From Tachypleus tridentatus (taxonomy: Eukaryota > Arthropoda > Merostomata > Xiphosura > Limulidae): a stretch of 64,000 nucleotides of DNA. The stretch lies in assembly GCF_004210375.1 (NCBI RefSeq), contig NC_134834.1, positions 150,259,009 to 150,323,008 on the forward strand. The letters run 5' to 3'. The position numbers were made by a program, and so were the translations under genes. Shown here one piece after another: positions 57,480-64,000 of the stretch. Under the pieces are notes generated by a model, which saw nothing but the letters and a program-made list of their open reading frames with translations, did no database searches and had not been told where the DNA came from. Position 1 is the stretch's first letter. Every line of letters begins with the position of its first letter.

Positions 57480-58329
57480 TTTATCGGAAGAACAAATGAA
57501 AACGTGAAGTTTTGTTTAAAAAAAACAATCACATTCTTCCGCTTACTTGTCACAGTGGAATCTTTTTGTGTTGTTTTCTAACCTCAACTTGCGAGTTCCA
57601 GATTTATTAATTAGTGATTAATACTGCTTTGAGTGAAAACGTGCTTTAATAAAGCGTGACTTCGTTTCCTGAGCGATTAACAGTTTCGTTCTCCTGTGAT
57701 GCTTAGAAACGTAACCAAAAATGGTTTGACTCTCTTTACGAAAGAGACAAGGACGAGTGTTAGTGTATAACGGTTTAAAATCATTGTTTTGTGTTAGATC
57801 ACATCAACAAACAGAGGAAACATTTCCTGTGTTGTCGTGTGTTATACTATACTATTAGACACCGATTGCCGACATCTTGCAGGCACAATGAATAAAAATA
57901 GCGATTTTCAAGTTTAGGTAAGGCCAAACACGGTGTTATTTCACTTTCAAGTCCTTACGAGAATCGACACGACCATGTCGAGTATATTTTGATAGAAGCG
58001 GAGATTTGCTTCTCCTTGTCACAAGCAATAACTTTCTTGTCGTGAGCCGGCATTACTTGTTCTTTTTCGAGGCAGTCCTTTCAAGTCCTATGCTAACCAG
58101 GTGTCTTAGAAAAAGCGCACAATCTCAGTGAAAGTATTTTAACATAATTAGAAGTCGGGGCTAATGGAATAACCGTATCTCGTCGAGCACGAGACTCAAG
58201 ACAATCATGGATCGTACGACAGAAAAACTGATCGCAGTTTTAGGGGACACTTGGTAGAGGGGGAACAAAGACGACGACGTTTGACTACTGAGAAGAAATG
58301 TTTGGGTGACTAAATGCTTTAGCGTGTTT
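57480..58329. other. Non-coding, nothing recognised
   Basis: No exon or repeat identified; some short CG-containing stretches. Confidence 0.4.
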
Positions 58330-58572
58330 CGAATTTCGCGCAACGCTACTCGACAGCTATCTACACAGGCCATTTCTAATTTAGCAGTGTAATAATAGAG
58401 GAAAGGCAGCTTGTCATTATTACTCTTTTACCAACGAATAGTGAGATTGACCGTCACATTATAATGCTCCCTCGAATTAAAAGAAGGAACATGATTGATG
58501 GAATGAAGATTGGAACCCGCAACCTTCATATTGCGTTCGAGTCAAGAGCTCCCTAACCATCTAGATATGGCG
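58330..58572 (-). repeat. SINE family A, diverged copy
   Basis: It runs from GAATTTCGCGCAACGCTACT to ATCTAGATATGGCGAC, with a deletion in the body around 58420. Confidence 0.88.
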
Positions 58573-58742
58573 ACTAAACTCAAGCTATATGAATAATATG
58601 TCTTTCACTGACCAAAATATAATTGATTCAGAAAAGGAAACCAGAAGCTTATTACTAGTTTTATGTCTAAAGTAAATAAAAACAATGGACAATTGAGAAA
58701 TATTAAAATATTGTTCAAGATAATCTGTGAAGATGAGTTGGA

Positions 58743-58900
58743 CAAGAACAGTGGTAACCTGTCAAGATGTGTTGTACAAGAACAACGGTGGCCTGTAAAG
58801 ATGTGTGGAACAAGAACAGTGGTGACCTGTCAAGATGTGTGGAAGAAAAACAATGGTGACTCCAGTAAAGATGTGTTGAACAAGAACAGTTGTGGCTTTT
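58743..58900. repeat. 34-bp tandem repeat, five copies
   Basis: CAAGAACAGTGG with ACCTGTCAAGATGTGT starts at 58743, 58777 and 58811, a 34-base spacing; two more copies are diverged. Confidence 0.88.
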
Positions 58901-59932
58901 GACTTTGGTGAATGCGTGTAGAATAATATGTATTGTGTTACAAAATAGATACAAGGCAAAAATGTGACTATGTACGGATCTTTTATTCTCAACCTTTCGC
59001 TTACAAGTTTTTTTCAGGAGATCATGAATCTGGGTGCCTTACAAGAATATTTATACAAACTTCCCGAATTAAATTTTTGGTCGCTTAGCGCACCTTGATT
59101 GGTCCATTCTCGCCATCTGTTGACCACCACCTAATCAATCATCGTTCTGCTCTCATTTCACCAGGATTCTACCCACTTGTAGACTCCCATTGTGGTGTTC
59201 ACGTTATTTCCAGGTAAGTTGTGAGCAGCTTCCGTAACTCAACTCTATTGTTTTTCAACCTTTTATGGTGATGTTGTTGGTTTCCTCTGGATGTGATGAT
59301 ACCAGGTTAATCTTACTGTGTTTTCTGACATCCGCTTTTTGTCCTGAGGCCCCTGCCTTATTGCATCTCCCACAGGATGTTCATGGAACTTCCACTGAAG
59401 ACTACTATGATCTTCTTGTTTCTCTCATCCTTCTGCTGTCTTTGTGCCTTTCAATGATGTTCCTTGCGTTCTCCTGTTTAATAAAAAGTCTGGATAAATT
59501 TTACTTCCTAACTTTTTCTTAAAGTGTAAAGTTAATTCTGCATCATGATGAATACAGAAAATTACAAGTTACATTAAAGGAATAACTTTTGTATATCTAC
59601 AAAAATATAACAGTACTGTCTGTTGTATGTCCATATAATTACTTCACTAAAATGGACATGGAGATTCATTACGTTCGTGTGGGAGTGAGGTGTACAAATT
59701 TTCCGTTTTCCAGTTTTTATGTGCGTTTTTTACCACTATTTTGCCCCCGTAAAGAGCACATTGGGAACATGCGGAGATACATGCAAACTTGCGGTTTCAC
59801 ATTTTATGTTTTGTAGTTTTATGGGCATTTTTTACAAGTAAATATAAGGGAAGCAACTTTTCATGTCCTTAGATAACCTTTCATTAATTATGAATATACA
59901 TAACTTTTGTCTAGAGGACGGGTACTTCAGCT
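58901..59932. other. Non-coding, nothing firmly recognised
   Basis: The plus-strand frame 59265-59522 is mostly hydrophobic and followed by AATAAA-like TTAATAAAAAG, but has no family likeness. I cannot tell if it belongs to an unknown repeat. Confidence 0.4.
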
Positions 59933-62900
59933 ACTTGGTTGGTTGGTTTGGTGTTTTAAAGCATAAAGCAGCTAGGCTATCTGCCCCAAACATCCGGTAA
60001 AAAGTAAAAGTAAATTTAGTAAAATTCATAAAAGGAAATTAAGGTAAAACAAAACAAGGTTTAAAAAAATAAATGGCATGAAAACCAATGTTTACATCTA
60101 GTCTACAGCGGTAAGAGAAAAACTACAGTAATTCAAGTTATAATGGACTTTCTGTAACATAATTGTAATTGTTACAACTCGTCAGAAAGACTAACAGGTA
60201 AGTTCAAAAACCACCGTCAGTCACCTGAAGTTGGCCTTTCCAGTTCTGGTTTCAAGTTATTTAACGTTACGGCCATTTTCTAATTTGAAATCGAACTAGA
60301 CGGATTTTGATTCTTAAAAGGGAATCACATAAAAAAGGTCTAATGTATAAATTAAAAAAAAACTTAAATAGTATTAAAATGATTAATGGCCTTTAAAAAA
60401 CTATAAAACATTTCCAAGATGGACAGTGTCACCATCACCAGTAACGCTGTCTAACATAACGGATAAACCTTGAGACAGAACATGTTTAAAATTGTGCCGT
60501 CGTTGAGAGTCATAACGACGGCGAGACAGTAAAATGTGGCTGTTACACAGACAACAAATTGGTGCATCAGTTCCTTATAAAAAGAAAGCGATGAATTAAA
60601 AAACGTGATCAATGCGTTGTCTAGTTAGAACAACTTCCTCTTTCCGATCCTTACGGACGCAAGACGGCCAAAGTCCAATATAGGGTTTTATTTGGAAAAG
60701 CTTGTTTTCACGTTGCTCACTCCAAGTCGACTGCCAACTGACATGGAGCCGAGCTTTGACTACCAGACCATAGTCCATGTACGGGACAAGCACAGCAGAG
60801 ATAGTGCCAGAGCAAATAGATTAAGCTGCGGTGTCGGCGAGCTCGTTTCCGCGAATACCAACGTGGCCCGGTATCCAGAAAAACTGGACAGAAGTAGATG
60901 ATGAAGAAAAATGGGCTAGTCGGTTTTGAATACCGGCAAGAACAGGGTGTGAACTAACGTGAAGCGATTCCAGGGCCAGTGGAGAACAAAGCAAGTCAGT
61001 ATAAATAGTGCAATTTGAGTACTCCTTGGCTTCTATGTGATCCAGGACAAGAGAATGGCGTATAGTTCATCAGTGAACATAGAAGTTGTAGAGGGGATTC
61101 TGCGCGCAACCACCGAACCACAACAAACCATGGCAGAGCCCATACAGTCACCTCATTTCGAACCATCTGTATAAATAGAAATAGAAGGATGATTCGAAAG
61201 ATGTTCCGCAAATAACCGACAGTATTTCTAATCGGGAGTGACTGCTTTTCTCAGATCACTTAAAGATAGGTCACATTTGGGGACTGTAAGAAGCAATGGA
61301 GGGATGGGGTGACCAGTGGATACAGCAATGTTATCCAAGGAGAGACTCAATTTATCCAACTTCACCTGGATACGAAGGCCAAAAAAAGCAATGACAGATC
61401 ATCTGTTCTGAAAAGGTATGGCCCAGCGAGGAAGGAAAACACAACCCCAGGTGGGGTGCTTTGGTAAGGAACGAAGTTTCGAAGCATATAGTAAAGACGG
61501 TTGCAAACAGTGGAGGTGCAAAGAAGGTTCATAAGACTCTTATGTGTAAGCTCTGACCGGGGAAGTGTGGAGAGCACCAGTGTAGAGCCGAAGTCCTTGA
61601 TGATGAACGGGATCCAGCATCTTTAAGCCTGAGTTCCTGGCAGAGCCAAAGACCAGTGATCTGTAGTCGAGTTTCGATTGAATAAGAGCACGATATATCT
61701 TTAGCATGGAACATCGATCGGAGGATGTTCAGTGCTCTTGTACATTTGACCTGCAGCTGCTTAATATGTGGCATAAAGGTCAGCTTACGGTCAAAGATAA
61801 GCAACAAGAACTTTGTCTCAGGGACCACAGGCAGCACAACTTCACTGATACGGAGTTGAGGATCAGGGTGAATACCATGTTGGTGGCAAAAGTGCATGCA
61901 AACACGGTTTTAGAGAGAGAGAAGTTAAAGCCATTTGCTCTTGTTCACTTCAGTAAACGATTGAAGGTAGTCTGTAGCTGCTGCTCAATATACCTCATGT
62001 TCGACGACTGACATGAGATGTAAAAGTCGTCGATATAGAGCCCGTTTGCATGAGTAAGAGGGAATTGTTCAGTGATAGCATTAATCTTAATACTGAAAAT
62101 TGTGATACTCAAAACACAGCCCTGAGGGACACCAAGTTCCTGCAAAAAAGAACAGGAAAGTGTCGAACCCACACGAACTTGGAATCTCCTGTCCATTATA
62201 AAATGTTAATAAAAATGGGCAAATGGCCACATAACCCATATATATGGAGGTCTCGAAAATGCCATACTTCCATTTTGTATCATAAGCCTTCTCAATGTCA
62301 AACAATATTGATACAAGATGTTGTCGTTTGAGAAAGGCTTCTCTGATTGACGTTTCAAGTCGAATCAAGTGGTCCACAGTGGAACGCTGTTATCAGAACC
62401 CACACTGGGTGGGCAAGAGAAGTGTTTGGTTCAAGGAACTAAACAAGACGAGCATTAACCATCCTCTCTAAGGTCTTACAAAGACAGCTTGTCAAAGCAA
62501 TTGGACGGTAGTTTGAAGGAATCTTGGGATCCTTCCAAGGCTTAGAGAAAGGTAGAATAATAGCCTGGTGCCAGGCATCAGGAAAAACTTTCTCCTGCCA
62601 GATCTGCTTAAATACAATCAGAAGAATAGCAAGAGAAATTGGAGATAAATGGCGCAGCATTTCATGGTTTACATTATCAGGTCCGACGGATGTACTTCCA
62701 GACTGATGAATGGCCAATTTGAGTTCCGCCAGTGTAAAGGGACGATTATAGTCATAGAGACAATCCGCTCAAAAGGAAAGAGGTGATCGCTCTACCCGAG
62801 TCTTGATGGCTAAGAAGGTGGAAAAAGAAGCAGAAGTGCAAGATACCTGGCAAAAGCTTTCACCTTGAGTATCAGCGAGGCTCCGGGTATCAGCTACTTC

Positions 62901-64000
62901 CTGGCCATCAGAGAACAAGATCGAGAGGGGGACAGAATTATATTGCTCACTGATCTTTCGAATCTCGTCCCATGACTTTGGAACTGGTAGTAGAAAATAT
63001 GCTGGTTGTGAGCTTAATCCAATATTCCTTCTTACCCACCGAGCATATGCACGGACCTGCTGGAAAGCGACGTGGTTCGAGACTGTGGGATATCTATGGA
63101 AAGAATCCCAGGCCCGTGTTTTAGCCTTCCGTGCCATGTGGCAGGCAGGATTCCACCACGGACGAGGAAATAGTAAAAATCTTGTCGAGGTTTTAGGAAT
63201 ACACTGAGCAGCTGCTTGTACAATACAGTCAGTTACTGCTGCCACACATTCGTCTATTGATGATTTACAGACGATGGCAGGATCAAGTTCTGTGAGGGCA
63301 GTGAAAGAGAGCCAGTTTGCATGATCCAGCTTCTACCGAGGCATGTGGGTCGGGTGGCATCAACCATGGCCAGTCTCTCTCAAAATTATAGGGAAATTAT
63401 CACTGCCTCATGGATTATTGTCAACCCTCCACGAAAAATGGGAAAATAATGAAGTGGGAATCAAAGTGAGAGAGCAGTAAAGAACTGACTAGGTGCATGA
63501 AAATAAGTAAAAGAACCTGTATTGAAAAGAGAAAGGTAGTGATCAGAGAGCACACGCTCTACAGAGCAACCCTTCCTATAAATATCAACACTTTCCCAGA
63601 GGGGATGATGTCCAATAAAGTACCTCAGGATTAAAAAGAGAGATGGCAACTGTTCAATGAGAGCATTAAGGTTGTCTCTCCAGGCAACAGGTAGAGAGAA
63701 CAAACAGTGATGGTATGACCTGAGAAAACACGGATGGCTACGACCTCCAAGGGTGTGTCGAGTGGCAAAGACAGGGTGGGCACATGCTGATCAACCAACT
63801 GTGCCACACCTCCATGCACTCGTCCATTACACAGCCTGTAATTTCTGTACAGAGAAAACTGCTGAAAGGTGACTGTGTTGGCAGATTTCAGAAATGTTTT
63901 TTGCAAGGAAAGACATACAGAATGGTAGGAAGCAATCAGTGTTTTGATGTCATCTAGATTAGAGCATAAATCTCGACAGTTCCATTGTATCAAGGTGGCC
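59933..64000 (-). mobile_element. Jockey/I-like LINE, decayed, runs off the right edge
   Basis: On the minus strand, from right to left, frames encode an endonuclease (QWNCRDLCSNLDDIKTLIAS near 63985, then GHHPLWES), the linker WWNPACHMARKAKTRAWDSF, reverse transcriptase (IPSNYRPIALTSCLCKTLER at about 62460-62560, FDIEKAYDT, GVPQGCVLS and YIDD at about 62030-62300) and a ribonuclease H-like part (IYTD, FFWIPGHVGIRGNELADTAA at about 60830-61000). Frames shift several times, stops are scattered, and the endonuclease GDFNGHH motif has become RYFIGHH, so it is inactive. The 3' end seems to be the CCAA-type tail near 59935 (AACCAACCAACCAA on the minus strand). The 5' end is outside the window. Confidence 0.9.

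Noticed and set aside
59265-59522. 85-residue plus-strand hydrophobic frame
   Set aside because: Pyrimidine-rich DNA gives hydrophobic translations by chance; no domain recognised.

Overview
This is a 64 kb piece of an AT-rich, intron-bearing animal genome. Protein-coding signal is confined to short exons with GT-AG splice sites. The rest is dominated by tRNA-derived SINEs, minisatellites with 30-75 bp units, Tc1/mariner, hAT and LINE remnants. The abundant ~260 bp SINE (head like a threonine tRNA, tail ending in CAAA repeats) looks to me like the one common in horseshoe crab genomes. A chelicerate such as Limulus or Tachypleus is therefore my best guess, from memory and not proven here.

Two genes can be assembled, and both belong to the SLC7 cationic amino acid transporter (CAT) family, nearest to the SLC7A4/SLC7A14 branch. 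They are convergent, with stop codons about 33.4 kb apart. The plus-strand gene has three exons (4495-4940, 7301-8753, 10135-10337). Its first exons are not visible and probably lie left of the window. The minus-strand gene looks complete, with six exons from 56251 down to 43712 and a predicted 682-residue protein. All their reading frames and intron phases fit, and both genes share three intron positions, so they are paralogues. Both proteins depart from the usual CAT substrate motifs, the plus-strand one strongly.

Region by region: 1-4494 is a 58-bp tandem repeat and non-coding DNA upstream of the first visible exon. 4495-10337 is the plus-strand gene. 10338-43711 is intergenic and holds at least ten minisatellites, many SINEs, two copies of one Tc1-like element with the same internal deletion, a CR1-like reverse transcriptase fragment, a hAT-type MITE and an unexplained RNA-like hairpin. 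43712-56251 is the minus-strand gene; one intron carries a 1.5 kb array of a 36-bp repeat running right up to a splice acceptor. 56252-59932 is its upstream flank, with minisatellites and a possible NRF1-like site. 59933-64000 is the decayed 3' part of a Jockey/I-like LINE on the minus strand that runs off the right edge.

I see no prokaryote-type system, CRISPR array, rRNA or functional tRNA gene. The most interesting points are the divergent transporter pair, the splice acceptor embedded in a satellite, the higher-order organisation of several minisatellites, and the hairpin at 30740-30811.
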